The position numbers and the translations under genes are program-made. The notes below the pieces were generated by a model. The model was not told the DNA's origin and made no database searches. It saw only the letters and a list, made by a program, of their open reading frames with translations. A stretch of 27,997 nucleotides of DNA, taken from JARRQB01 sp965368585. Lineage in GTDB: Bacteria; Pseudomonadota; Gammaproteobacteria; Chromatiales; Chromatiaceae. Shown here piece by piece: positions 7,936 to 15,700 of this stretch (positions are counted from its first letter, which is position 1; every line of letters starts with the position of its first letter). The stretch is taken from the NCBI GenBank assembly GCA_965368585.1, contig CBDUNM010000051.1:1-27997 (forward strand), given 5' to 3'.

Positions 7936-8275
7936 GTTTCTCGGCTCCCAGTGCAGCCGGTCGGTGATCTCCTTGCGTATCTGCGAGTCGATCCGGTTCA
8001 GGCGCGGCTTGACCAGGATATCGTTGCGTACGTCGGTCACCCCGCACACGCCCAAAGCGCCAGTAGCGGCGAGCTTGCGTTTCGCCAGGGAGTCCACGGT
8101 GCCGCTGAGCGCGGCGCGCTCCTTGGACCGGAGATTGGTCACCTTCCCGGTGAGCGAGTTCACATCGCGGGATCGCGCAGCAGCGGGCTTTCCAACTGGC
8201 GGTTATTATCGGGTTCGCGATCGCCGCGGCCGCCATCACCACCGCCGGTACCGACAGCAGCAGTAGCGGCGTCAT
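7936..8275 (-). pseudogene. BON-domain periplasmic protein broken by frameshifts
   Basis: Three minus-strand frames together spell one BON-domain protein. The first gives a signal peptide and helix (MTPLLLLSVPAVVMAAAA, then IITASWKA). The second gives LLRDPAM just before a stop at 8160. The third gives NSLTGKVTNLRSKERAALSGTVDSLAKRK and GVTDVRNDILVKP, followed by a RIDSQIRKEITDRLHWEP segment that would begin a second BON repeat and then runs into unrelated residues. BON proteins are periplasmic, OsmY-like membrane-stress proteins. At least two frame changes and a truncation make function very unlikely, unless some are sequencing errors. Confidence 0.7.
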
Positions 8276-8559
8276 CGCCTATGCGGGGATCGCTGCCTGG
8301 CCGCCGCCGAGTAGGTAAGCAGGTGGAATCGTCAGAGGTCGTCCTCCGTAGCGTGTTGCGAGAATTCAGCGCCAAGTCCGCCACCGTCGCGTGCCGGGTC
8401 ATGGCCGTCTGCCTTCCTGTACGATGTGTTTCCCGTATCGGTTGGCACCGGCTGGTGGGGGCGATGCCGACTGGTTGATTTGCGAACATGGCGGTGGATA
8501 TGCCCCGGAAGCGGGTGCCCTGACCTGGCCACAGGCGGCCACGCCGCGGCGCTGGCCGA

Positions 8560-8576
8560 TTGGCTCGCGATTTGCA
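8560..8576 (+). promoter_or_regulatory. Candidate sigma-54 promoter for the DUF1328 gene
   Basis: TTGGCTCGCGATTTGCA matches YTGGCACG-N4-TTGCW with one substitution and exact spacing. The predicted transcription start is about 36 bases before the ATG at 8623. Confidence 0.6.
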
Positions 8577-8622
8577 CAACCGAAGGCGCCGACATGCGTC
8601 GTCGGCGTCACGGAGTAATCGC

Positions 8623-8787
8623 ATGATCGGATGGGCAGTCACTTTTTTGGTTATCGCCATCATCGCCGGGCTGTTGGGCTTCAGTGGCATCGCCGGCACC
8701 GCCACGCAGATCGCCTGGATCTTGTTCGTTGTCGGACTGATTGTAGCCCTGGTGTTTTTTGTCGTGGGCAGACGACCGCCCGTGTAA
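8623..8787 (+). CDS. DUF1328-family small membrane protein
   Basis: A 54-residue protein with two hydrophobic helices (residues ~3-20 and ~28-48) joined by the GFSGIAGTATQIA turn, and a short basic tail (GRRPPV). This is the size and pattern of the DUF1328/YtjA family of inner-membrane peptides, which are often encoded with other stress genes; their function is unknown. The ATG at 8623 has a GGAG site 7 bases upstream and begins the family domain; an in-frame ATG at 8560 would add an Arg-rich, non-conserved extension and overlaps the promoter. It has its own sigma-54-like promoter and a downstream terminator, so it is probably monocistronic. Confidence 0.85.
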   Translation: MIGWAVTFLVIAIIAGLLGFSGIAGTATQIAWILFVVGLIVALVFFVVGRRPPV

Positions 8788-8805
8788 TGCCGGGCACACC
8801 CGCGA

Positions 8806-8850
8806 GCTTGCCGGCCGGTCCGAAGCGGCGGCGGCCGGCGAGCGTTTCTC
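8806..8850 (+). terminator. Terminator after the DUF1328 gene
   Basis: GCTTGCCGGCCG (8806-8817) pairs with CGGCCGGCGAGC (8832-8843) at 11 of 12 positions and is followed by GTTTCTC, starting 19 bases after the stop codon. Confidence 0.5.
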
Positions 8851-8903
8851 CGACCGCGGCGTCTCTTGTGAGATTGGCCCGCGCCACAGGAGGAACCTTG
8901 CAC

Positions 8904-9008
8904 ATGAATAGACTTGCACCAGTCTGCCTGACCGGTCAGGTCGTACTCGGGGGGGTCGCCGCGCAGGCGCAGCAGGTCCGTCTCGCCATGGCGTGCTATC
9001 GGCAATAG
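8904..9008 (+). pseudogene. Short signal-peptide-like ORF, probably a gene remnant
   Basis: A 34-codon ORF (MNRLAPVCLTGQVVLGGVAAQAQQ...) follows an AGGAGG site (8888-8893). The start resembles a signal peptide with an AQA cleavage site, but the frame ends 10 residues later. It is most simply the 5' end of a lost exported protein; no family is recognised. From here to 9485 no intact gene is seen, only two palindromes and a promoter candidate. Confidence 0.3.
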
Positions 9009-9088
9009 ACGCGCCACTTGAACCGGCCGCCGGCCGGGGCGGGTGCGGCGCGAGCCACGGCGTCCAGGTTCACATCTTTTCATGGGTT

Positions 9089-9126
9089 TTCTGCCGGGCA
9101 AAACGCAAGTGTTGTGCCCGGCAGAA
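9089..9126. repeat. Strong hairpin with 12-bp perfect arms
   Basis: TTCTGCCGGGCA (9089-9100) and its exact complement (9115-9126) enclose a 14-base loop that itself has an AAC...GTT pair. No T-run follows on either strand, so it is not a standard terminator. Confidence 0.5.
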
Positions 9127-9212
9127 GCGCGAGCGTCGCTAGCCGCCCGGGGACATGCCCGTGTCGACACAGGCGTATGCGCCCGATCACGAGGGCCGCC
9201 GGGCGCGGTTAC

Positions 9213-9234
9213 TGCCTCTGTTGGAACAGAGGCA
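9213..9234. promoter_or_regulatory. 22-bp perfect palindrome upstream of a sigma-54 promoter
   Basis: TGCCTCTGTT is followed by GG and by its exact complement AACAGAGGCA. It lies about 150-175 bases upstream of the -24 element at 9387, the usual distance for a sigma-54 activator site. An operator role is inference. Confidence 0.4.
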
Positions 9235-9385
9235 AGACCGATGTCAGTCGCTACGAGTTCCGTCATGCGGAAGACGCTGGGAGGCGACCGCGCCGACCCG
9301 GGGCAATTCCACGTCCCGCAGGGGCAAATGCACCGCGTTCCAACGGTCGGCAGTGTTCGCAACCCGTGCGGGCCGCACGGTTCTT

Positions 9386-9402
9386 CTGGCACGTCCCCTG
9401 CA
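9386..9402 (+). promoter_or_regulatory. Candidate sigma-54 promoter for the 9486 gene
   Basis: CTGGCACGTCCCCTGCA has a perfect TGGCACG -24 block and CTGCA (consensus TTGCA) at exact spacing, ~85 bases before the ATG at 9486. Confidence 0.55.
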
Positions 9403-9485
9403 TTGAGTTCCATCGACAGGCGATTGTCTGCCCGGTACAACATCGCCTGGCAATGTTTCTCAGTCAGCAGTCACAGGAGTCGAAC

Positions 9486-9725
9486 ATGAACGAACGTACC
9501 AAGAAGGCCAGCGAAGTCCAGGGTGAGGGCGACAAGGAGGCGGCACGTAACTACGATAAGGCAACCCGCGAGTTCGTCGAATCCGGCAAAGTGGAGAAGG
9601 CAGAGGAAAAGGCCGGGGAGCAGGGCCGCGCGGAGGCAGAGCAAGCCGAACGGGAGGGCCTGGACCACGCCAAAGAAGAGGACCCTGCCGTGCGTCGCGA
9701 CTATCAGAAGCCCGCCGCTGAGTGA
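9486..9725 (+). CDS. Small highly charged hydrophilic protein
   Basis: A 79-residue protein with an AGGAG site 6 bases before its ATG. The composition is dominated by Glu, Lys, Ala and Arg, with no hydrophobic core and no signal peptide: a helical, probably disordered or coiled protein (residues ~10-65 read EGDKEAARNYDKATREFVESGKVEK... and AEEKAGEQGRAEAEQAEREG). It resembles the hydrophilic stress proteins with a 'GE.DKEAAR.YN..T..F..SG.V..AA' pattern found in many proteobacteria; function is unknown. A sigma-54-like promoter and a palindrome lie upstream. The gene at 9800 follows after 74 bases and may be co-transcribed. Confidence 0.7.
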   Translation: MNERTKKASEVQGEGDKEAARNYDKATREFVESGKVEKAEEKAGEQGRAEAEQAEREGLDHAKEEDPAVRRDYQKPAAE

Positions 9726-9799
9726 GCGCGCGACGCCCGGCCACCGCAGGCGCGCAGCCATATCGCCCAGGGCTCGCCCGCGAACATTGGGGATTTACG

Positions 9800-10282
9800 A
9801 TGGCATACCTCTACCTAACAGCCCACGAGCCGGCGCCGTTCAAACAGTTCGCCAACGAACTCATTGCCGAAGGTGTGGCCAAGCGGCGAATACGGGTGAT
9901 CACCACCGATCCGAAACAAGCGACGGGGCTGCCGGTGAAGACGTTGCGCTATCGCCCACCGGTGTCGAACCTGCTGTTCGGCGCATTGATGGGCGGGCTG
10001 ATCGGGCTGCCGCTGCTCTGGTTCGGCGAGTTCGGGCTCGCGCCCATGCTGGTGCTGGTGGTCGCGGCAGGCGTCGGTGGCGGGTTATCCCGCCTGTGGT
10101 TCGGGCACGGTCTGGCCGGTGAAGTCTACAGTCTCGACGACGCCTTGCGCCGCGGTGACCTGGCAATGGTGCTCAAGGTCGATGAACGGCGTCTCGGCTC
10201 CGCTGAGCGGACGGTCAAGGATCGGCATCCGGAAGTCGCCGTACTCGGCGCCGACCCGCGGGGTACGCCACCGTTCCCGTGA
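9800..10282 (+). CDS. Membrane protein with glycine-rich double helix
   Basis: A 160-residue protein. The ATG at 9800 begins a regular alpha/beta N-terminus (MAYLYLTAHEP...ELIAEGVAKRRIRVITTDP) like that of proteins whose soluble lobe precedes a glycine-zipper membrane hairpin. Two hydrophobic, Gly-rich segments follow (residues ~54-72 and ~75-95), then a soluble C-terminal lobe (VYSLDDALRRGDLAMVLKVDERR...VAVLGADPRG). The layout resembles DUF1269/general-stress membrane proteins, though I cannot assign a family firmly. It lies directly downstream of the charged protein at 9486. Confidence 0.65.
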   Translation: MAYLYLTAHEPAPFKQFANELIAEGVAKRRIRVITTDPKQATGLPVKTLRYRPPVSNLLFGALMGGLIGLPLLWFGEFGLAPMLVLVVAAGVGGGLSRLWFGHGLAGEVYSLDDALRRGDLAMVLKVDERRLGSAERTVKDRHPEVAVLGADPRGTPPFP

Positions 10283-10478
10283 GCCGCGCCGGACGCGGTC
10301 AAGGTATCAGTGTGGGTACGCAGCCGTACCTAGCCTCCCGCGCTCGACGACACGGCGAGTGGATCCCTGGTATCGGCGGCCAGGCAGCACCGCCCGGCGG
10401 CAGGCCGGTATTCGGTCCCACCGAAGAGCGGCGCGGGCTACACAGCGCGATCACCGGCGGCTGTAAGGAGGCGTTTTG

Positions 10479-11882
10479 ATGCTGTTGTATCGAACAATCC
10501 TGCTCGCGGTCGGCGGAGGGGGCTTGCTCGTCGGTATCATCCTGGTGTTTGTCCTGGCCATGTCGTGGGTCAACAGCACGCGCCTGCAGCCGGCCTCGGA
10601 ACACATCGGTCTGTACTTGGAGCTGCAGCAACTGCGCGAGCAGATGGAGGAAGCAAGCGACGTCGACGCCGTTCCCGGTCGGTCGGACCAGGCGGGGTGG
10701 CTCGCTGCATTGCGGCGGCTGGCTGCCAATCCGGCCTGGCTCAGCGCCGATACCGCGCAGCGGCTGTCGCGTTCGGCCGATCTGCTGGCGGATCGGCCGG
10801 ACGCCTCGCGACTGATCGTGCCGCGCGTCATCGGTGTCGTGCAATCGGCGGAGGGCAAAGCGCACCAGTCGCTGCTGGATGAACTCGAGGGCCGCAGCCG
10901 GCGCGAGTTTCACGCCGCCCTGGTCTTGGGTGTCGTATTGCCTGTCTTCGCCGCCGGGTTCATCGTATTCTTTCAGCGCCGTGTGCTGGCGCCGTTGAAC
11001 GACCTCAGCGGTCTGTTGGAATTGCTGGCGCACAAGGATTACGCGGTGATTGCGATCGAGAACGTCGACCCCCTGATACGGCCGCTGTTCGAGAAGTACA
11101 ACCAGATGGTGAAACGGATGCGCGATCTGGAGCGTGGACATGTCAAACGCGAGGACAACCTGCGCGACGAGGTCGATCAAGCGACACTGGCGCTGTTTCA
11201 ACAGCAGGTCGAGATGGCGCGAGTCGAGCGGCTGGCAGCGGTGGGCGAGGTGGTGGCGCGACTCAGCCACGAGCTGCGCAACCCGCTGTCGGGGGTATTG
11301 ATGACGCTGACCAATCTACGCACCGAAATCGATTCGCAGGACCACGACCAGCGTTTGGGCCGCGCGGTCGCCGAACTCGAGCGCATCGGCAAGCAGTTGT
11401 CGACGGTCGTCGACGAGTCGCGTCAGCTGCCGGAGCGTCCGCGGCCGATTCGTCTGCAGCCATTGATCGAGCAGGTGGCCCGCCTGGTGCGTTACCAGTT
11501 GGGCAAAGAAATCACGTTGACCACCGATGTCCCCGCAGAACTGCAGTGCACCTTGCCGGCGAGCGGGCTGCGCAACGCCTTGCTGAATCTGGTACTCAAT
11601 GCGGCGCAGCCGCTGCACGGTCGGTCCGGCGCCGTCAGGCTGACCGCCGAGCGGCAGGAGAACACGGTCGAGGTCAGGGTTTGCGATAACGGTCCTGGTT
11701 TTCCCATGGAATTGCTGGATGCCGAGGCGCACGAGTTCGCCACCTCGAGGGGCGTCGGCGCTCTCGGGCTGGCGACCGTCAAACGCTTTGCGCTGGCCAA
11801 CGCCGGCCGGCTCGAATTGTCAAACCTGGCCGAGGGCGGCGGTTGCGCGATCTTGCGCTTGCACGACCAGGCGGCGGGGTAG
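10479..11882 (+). CDS. Orphan membrane sensor histidine kinase
   Basis: A 467-residue kinase; the ATG at 10479 lies 7 bases after AAGGAGG (an adjacent TTG at 10476 is less likely). One membrane helix spans residues ~8-28, followed by a ~120-residue periplasmic domain of Leu/Arg-rich helices, a second helix (~148-168), a HAMP-like linker and a coiled coil. The H-box LSHELRNPL places the phospho-acceptor at His264. The ATPase domain shows the N-box (LLNLVLNAAQPL), G1 (DNGPGF) and a reduced G2 region (ATSRGVGALGLATV). The signal is unknown. No response regulator follows, so its partner is elsewhere or lost; broken regulator and kinase fragments occur at 1.7-2.3 and 4.9 kb. Confidence 0.85.
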   Translation: MLLYRTILLAVGGGGLLVGIILVFVLAMSWVNSTRLQPASEHIGLYLELQQLREQMEEASDVDAVPGRSDQAGWLAALRRLAANPAWLSADTAQRLSRSADLLADRPDASRLIVPRVIGVVQSAEGKAHQSLLDELEGRSRREFHAALVLGVVLPVFAAGFIVFFQRRVLAPLNDLSGLLELLAHKDYAVIAIENVDPLIRPLFEKYNQMVKRMRDLERGHVKREDNLRDEVDQATLALFQQQVEMARVERLAAVGEVVARLSHELRNPLSGVLMTLTNLRTEIDSQDHDQRLGRAVAELERIGKQLSTVVDESRQLPERPRPIRLQPLIEQVARLVRYQLGKEITLTTDVPAELQCTLPASGLRNALLNLVLNAAQPLHGRSGAVRLTAERQENTVEVRVCDNGPGFPMELLDAEAHEFATSRGVGALGLATVKRFALANAGRLELSNLAEGGGCAILRLHDQAAG

Positions 11883-12529
11883 TCGGGCGCGGGCCTGCCG
11901 CGCGACGACGTGCATGCTCTGCAACAAGGTGCGGGCAATGGACTATCCGTTGGACTACATGCATGAAACTACGCAGGCCGCCGTCCTCTCCGGCCGCAAA
12001 GACGTTGATCGAACGCGTTGTGCCGAAGCGGGACGGAGGTCCTTGCTTCGGTCGGGCGCAACGGACCGCGACAGTCGTGCGTTGCGCACAGTGGATCGCT
12101 CACGGGATTGCGGACGGGGGCATAGCCGCAGTCACTGCCGCGCCTGCTGTACGGCACCGCGGTGCGGAGTCCGGTTCAAATCCACCGACGAAGGTGGATA
12201 TACGCCAGGCGGCGATGTGCGACCCCGGGTCGGACGGGCGCCTCGGCATCGTATTGGGCCCCTGCGGCACGCAGTCTGCGGCGCCCACCGGACCGCGTTG
12301 CGCACGACGCTGATCTGACCGGCCACGGGCGGCACATGCGGGGGCGGCGGCAACCGCGGGCGGTAATCCGACGTGGGCTTGAGGTGCTAAGGTCAAGCAG
12401 GGGGCAGCGTTTGGCTAGTGATTCGCGCAGTCACCACGTTTGCTGGGCCGCCCGCACCGGCGCGCGGAAGCCAGCGCCAGCCGGTCCGGGCTCGAGCTCC
12501 GCGCCGCGCGCTCGCCGCGGGACGGCTCG
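11883..12529. other. Gene-free stretch
   Basis: No open frame on either strand resembles a known protein, and none has a good ribosome site. A small GC hairpin (GCGCGG...CCGCGC, 11887-11903) lies right after the kinase stop, without a T-run. The rest is GC-rich sequence that may be decayed genes. Confidence 0.45.
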
Positions 12530-12923
12530 ATGAGTGAAGTGCTGCTGTCCCGTCTGCAATTCGCGTTCACCATCGCGTTGGGGTCTGAGTTACCCGCGGT
12601 TCGACCGGCGCCGGTTGCTGCGGTGGACACCGCTACCACTGGCCGTCGCCGCTGCGTGGCTCGGCCTGTTCCGGTCATTGCGGCACCCCGACCCCGGGTA
12701 TGCGCCATATGCCTGGTGGGTCGCCCTGTTCCTGCTCGGTTTCGTGGGCCTGGTGACCGGTAACTGGCCTTGTATCGTGCCTTACGGCGTGTCTTTCAGA
12801 GCCAGTGCCGCGACGGCCGCGAGCCTCGGTTTCCTCTCCGCCGGCACCGTGTTGTTGCCGCTCACCCTGGCCTACACCCTGCACGTGTACCGGACGTTTC
12901 GCGGCAAGGCCGCCGCCGGCGGC
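12530..12923 (+). pseudogene. cydA start fused to cydB end: cytochrome bd oxidase remnant
   Basis: The ATG at 12530 begins MSEVLLSRLQFAFTIALG, the characteristic N-terminus of cytochrome bd subunit I (CydA: 'LLSR.QFAFTI.FH'). After ~18 codons this similarity stops. In another frame from ~12590 the sequence reads as the end of subunit II (CydB): a helix ALFLLGFVGLVTGNWPCIVPY, the family's 'WP.IVP' motif, then GFLSAGTVLLPLTLAYTLHVY and RTFRGKA, the family's usual finish. About 2 kb of cydA and cydB is therefore missing, consistent with one internal deletion that also broke the frame. The product cannot bind haem. It lies just upstream of fumC. Confidence 0.75.
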
Positions 12924-13095
12924 GAGCGCCGTCATCGAGTCGGGGCATCGCGACAACAACGGGAAGGTCATCGCGACGGGTCGCGCAGGCGTTGCGTCCC
13001 GCTGAACGGGTCGACACTCCGGTGTTGGCGCGGCGCCTGCATCGATTATGTCAAACCCGACCGCTCCGAAGGTCGTAAACGAAGGGATGATTTCA

Positions 13096-14469
13096 ATGAC
13101 TGAACCGACACAACCCGATGATCCTGACGAGGGCCTGCCTCCCACTGCATTGTATGGCAAGCAAACGCACCTGGCGTTGCGCAACTTCGCGATCAGCGGC
13201 CAGTGCTTCCCGCCGTCTTTCATTCGGGCGCTCGGACGGATCAAGGCCTGCGCGGCGGCGGTCAACGGCGAATTGGGTCGGCTGCCCCCGGACATGGCGG
13301 CGGCGATCGCCGTGGCGGCCACCGAGGTGGCGGAAGGATGCCACGACGGGCAGTTCCCGGTCGACGTATTTCAGACCGGATCCGGCACCAGCACCAACAT
13401 GAACGCCAACGAGGTGATTGCGACGCTTGCCACGCGGCGCCTGGGCCGGTCGGTTCACCCAAATGACGATGTCAATCACGGGCAGAGCAGCAACGACGTC
13501 ATCCCGACCGCCATCCACGTCAGTGCCGCGCTGGAGTTGCAGCTAATGACAGTTGACCTGTCAGCGCTGCGCGATGCGATCCATGCGCGGTCGGAGGAAT
13601 ACCACAGTGTGGTCAAAACCGGCCGTACGCATCTGATGGATGCCGTACCCATGACACTCGGGCAGGAACTTTCCGGGTGGGCGGCGCAGATCGCGGCCGA
13701 TCTGGATCGCCTGGCGGATGTCGAACGTCGCTTGCTGCTGTTGGCGCAGGGCGGCACCGCCGTCGGCACCGGGCTGAACACGCATCGGGATTTTCCGCAA
13801 CGGTTTGCCGAGCGCATCGCGGCCGACACCGGCCTGGCGTTTCGTACCCACCCCAACAAGTTCGCCGCGATCGCCGCGCAGGATACCGCTGTCGAATTGA
13901 GCGGTCAGTTGCGCGTAACCGCCCTCAGCCTGCTGAAGATCGCCACCGATCTGCGCTGGATGAACAGCGGGCCGGTAGCGGGATTGGCTGAACTCCGACT
14001 GCCCGAATTGCAGCCGGGCAGCAGCATCATGCCCGGGAAAGTCAATCCGGTGGTACCCGAGGCGGCAAGCATGGCGTGCGCACAGGTCATCGGCCTGGAT
14101 ACGGCGATTGCCACAGCCGCCCAGGATAACCGCTTTCAGCTGGCGACCATGCTGCCCCTGATTGCGTTCAATCTATTGCAGCAACTGGGCTTGCTGGGTG
14201 GCGTGGCGCGTGCGCTGCACAAGCAAACGATCGCCCGCCTGGAGGTCGCTACCGGTCGACTGCTCGATCGATCACGCCGCAACGTCATGCTGGTGACCGC
14301 GCTCACGCCGTATATCGGGTACGACCTGGCCGGAAGAATCGCGAAGGCTGCCCTCGAACAGGAGCGGCCGGTGATCGACGTGGCCCGCGAAATGACGGAG
14401 CTTTCCGCAGCGGAACTCGAGCGCCTGCTGGACCCGGCGCGGATGGCGAGACCGCATGGTGCGCGATGA
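13096..14469 (+). CDS. fumC: Class II fumarate hydratase
   Basis: A 457-residue cytosolic enzyme catalysing the reversible malate/fumarate conversion. The ATG at 13096 has an AAGGG site 9 bases upstream; ATG 13087 is an alternative. Superfamily motifs are in order: QTGSGTSTNMNANEV, HPNDDVNHGQSSNDVIPTA, KTGRTHLMDAVPMTLGQE (catalytic His), GGTAVGTGLNTH, and the signature GSSIMPGKVNP (residues 308-318) on the catalytic loop. Typical FumC length is ~465. One variant: after the signature the sequence reads VVPEAASM, where E. coli FumC has TQCEALTM and aspartases have VVPE; the remaining residues (GTGLNTH, SQSSND context, C-terminal LVTALTPYIGYD) favour fumarase. It supplies fumarate to the reductase encoded 1.5 kb away and is convergent with rquA. 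Confidence 0.88.
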   Translation: MTEPTQPDDPDEGLPPTALYGKQTHLALRNFAISGQCFPPSFIRALGRIKACAAAVNGELGRLPPDMAAAIAVAATEVAEGCHDGQFPVDVFQTGSGTSTNMNANEVIATLATRRLGRSVHPNDDVNHGQSSNDVIPTAIHVSAALELQLMTVDLSALRDAIHARSEEYHSVVKTGRTHLMDAVPMTLGQELSGWAAQIAADLDRLADVERRLLLLAQGGTAVGTGLNTHRDFPQRFAERIAADTGLAFRTHPNKFAAIAAQDTAVELSGQLRVTALSLLKIATDLRWMNSGPVAGLAELRLPELQPGSSIMPGKVNPVVPEAASMACAQVIGLDTAIATAAQDNRFQLATMLPLIAFNLLQQLGLLGGVARALHKQTIARLEVATGRLLDRSRRNVMLVTALTPYIGYDLAGRIAKAALEQERPVIDVAREMTELSAAELERLLDPARMARPHGAR

Positions 14470-14570
14470 ACGAGCGCTGACCCGTTGCGATGCGGCTATA
14501 GCATGCTGTTCATGCGTGTGCTGAGGCAAAACGCCGCCGCGCGCTGTCGAGCAAGCTGAAAAACAGGACC

Positions 14571-15311
14571 CTAACGGGTCATGACCACTTTTTGGTACAG
14601 GCCGCCGAAATAAGTCGTTTTCGCGATCGCGGCCGGTGGATACTCATCCGACACCCAGTCAGCGATTTCGGTCCGCCAAAGATCGAGTGCGAACGGCTCC
14701 AGGGTTTTCAGTACGGGCTTCATGAGGTAGCGATGCGGGTGTTGCCAGACCGGGCGATGATAGTCCACGAACACCACTTTACCGCCGGGTCGGACGACCC
14801 GCATGACTTCCCGGACGGCCGCCGACCGGACCTGCGCCGGCAACTCGTGCAGCAGAAAGAACACAACGACCTGATCGAACGCGCCGTCAACGAAGGACAG
14901 TGTGGCGGCGTTCTGGCGATCGGCAAAAACGTTCGCTACCTTGCCCATCTTACGCCGCAGGTTCACCATTTGAATGGGCGCCACGTCGACCACGTCGAGA
15001 CGCGCGTCAGGTGCCAGCCGTTTGGCGAGCTTGGGCGTGAAATCTCCATAGACGCACGCAACCTGCAGGGTACGGCCCGTGATGACCGTACCCATCTCGT
15101 CCAGCGCCGCGTCCCGCAGGCGGGCAAAGTTGCCCCACAGAATCAGGTTAACGATCCATTGGTGCTCGAAGATCTTGACCGCACGTGGGTGGAGGTAGGC
15201 CCACCAATAAGTTTCCCTGAGATAATCGGGGATACTGCTCGACTCGTCATCGAGGTCGACAGCCTGGCCCGGCGTGGATTCAGCCACGCCCATGAAATCC
15301 GTCTTCTCCAT
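14571..15311 (-). CDS. rquA: RquA-like rhodoquinone biosynthesis enzyme
   Basis: A 246-residue protein; the ATG at 15311 has a GGGGAA site 5 bases upstream, and further in-frame upstream codons lack one. It has the class I SAM-methyltransferase fold, but the RquA hallmarks are clear: YWWAYLHPRAVKIFEHQW and IVNLILWGN (residues 35-61), and a degenerate motif I, QVACVYGDFT (83-92), in place of the GxGxG glycine loop of true methyltransferases. Later features are VVDVAPIQ, FVDGAFDQVVVFFLLHELP and VRPGGKVVFVDYHRP. Known RquA proteins convert ubiquinone to rhodoquinone, using SAM as amino donor, and act at the membrane. Rhodoquinone's low potential lets fumarate reductase run in ubiquinone-making organisms. 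Its neighbours fumC and frdABCD fit this role. Motif matches are from memory. Confidence 0.85.
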   Translation of the reverse strand: MEKTDFMGVAESTPGQAVDLDDESSSIPDYLRETYWWAYLHPRAVKIFEHQWIVNLILWGNFARLRDAALDEMGTVITGRTLQVACVYGDFTPKLAKRLAPDARLDVVDVAPIQMVNLRRKMGKVANVFADRQNAATLSFVDGAFDQVVVFFLLHELPAQVRSAAVREVMRVVRPGGKVVFVDYHRPVWQHPHRYLMKPVLKTLEPFALDLWRTEIADWVSDEYPPAAIAKTTYFGGLYQKVVMTR

Positions 15312-15504
15312 CAAATTCCCCCGGTGGTTTTGTTCTCTTTGTCGAACTGCCCGGTATCCCTGCGGCGGAGCGCTTCCGTTGCTCTTGTTTATCTGCTGGT
15401 TGACGCTCGACACTGCGTGTAGGATCAAGCTCGCTGTTTTTTCATGTGTACCACATCCGAAGCGGATCGACGGCGGACAGCGTACACGACGTACAGAAAG
15501 GAAT

Positions 15505-15597
15505 GCTATTGTTTGAGTTCGGTCAAATGCCGCTCTTCGGACAACGATCCCCGTGCGAGGAAAAAAACCGATCGTCTGAGTTTGAGCTATTGTTTGA
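15505..15597. promoter_or_regulatory. Direct repeats and an FNR/CRP-like palindrome
   Basis: GCTATTGTTTGA occurs at 15505-15516 and again at 15586-15597. The first copy runs into TTTGAGTTCGGTCAAA (15512-15527), a symmetric site resembling the FNR consensus TTGAT-N4-ATCAA with one change in each half. It lies between rquA (minus) and the small Cys-rich ORF (plus). Confidence 0.4.
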
Positions 15598-15620
15598 CCA
15601 AAGCCGGTCGATTGTATGAT
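15593..15620 (+). promoter_or_regulatory. Candidate sigma-70 promoter of the small Cys-rich ORF
   Basis: TTTGAC (15593-15598) and TATGAT (15615-15620) are separated by 16 bases, giving a start ~75 bases before the GTG at 15701. Confidence 0.4.
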
Positions 15621-15700
15621 TTAAGAAGGCCCGGCATAGCAGAGTCGACCCCGAGACATGACACGCACTTGAGATTGACCAACGACAGGAGACGAAACAC

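Noticed and set aside
8160..9443. A 427-codon open frame on the minus strand
   Set aside because: It covers intact plus-strand genes, promoters and hairpins, has Arg/Pro-rich low-information content and matches no family; long chance frames are common at this GC content.
12170..12200. A tRNA-like T-arm (GGTTCAAATCC)
   Set aside because: No acceptor stem, anticodon arm or D-arm can be folded around it.
12412..12427. TGGCTAG-N4-TCGC as a promoter for the cyd remnant
   Set aside because: The -12 block deviates and the downstream gene is broken.
13025..13041. Possible sigma-54 promoter before fumC (TGGCGCG-N4-CTGCA)
   Set aside because: Two deviations from consensus, and an equal match occurs by chance inside fumC near 14203, so it has no specificity.
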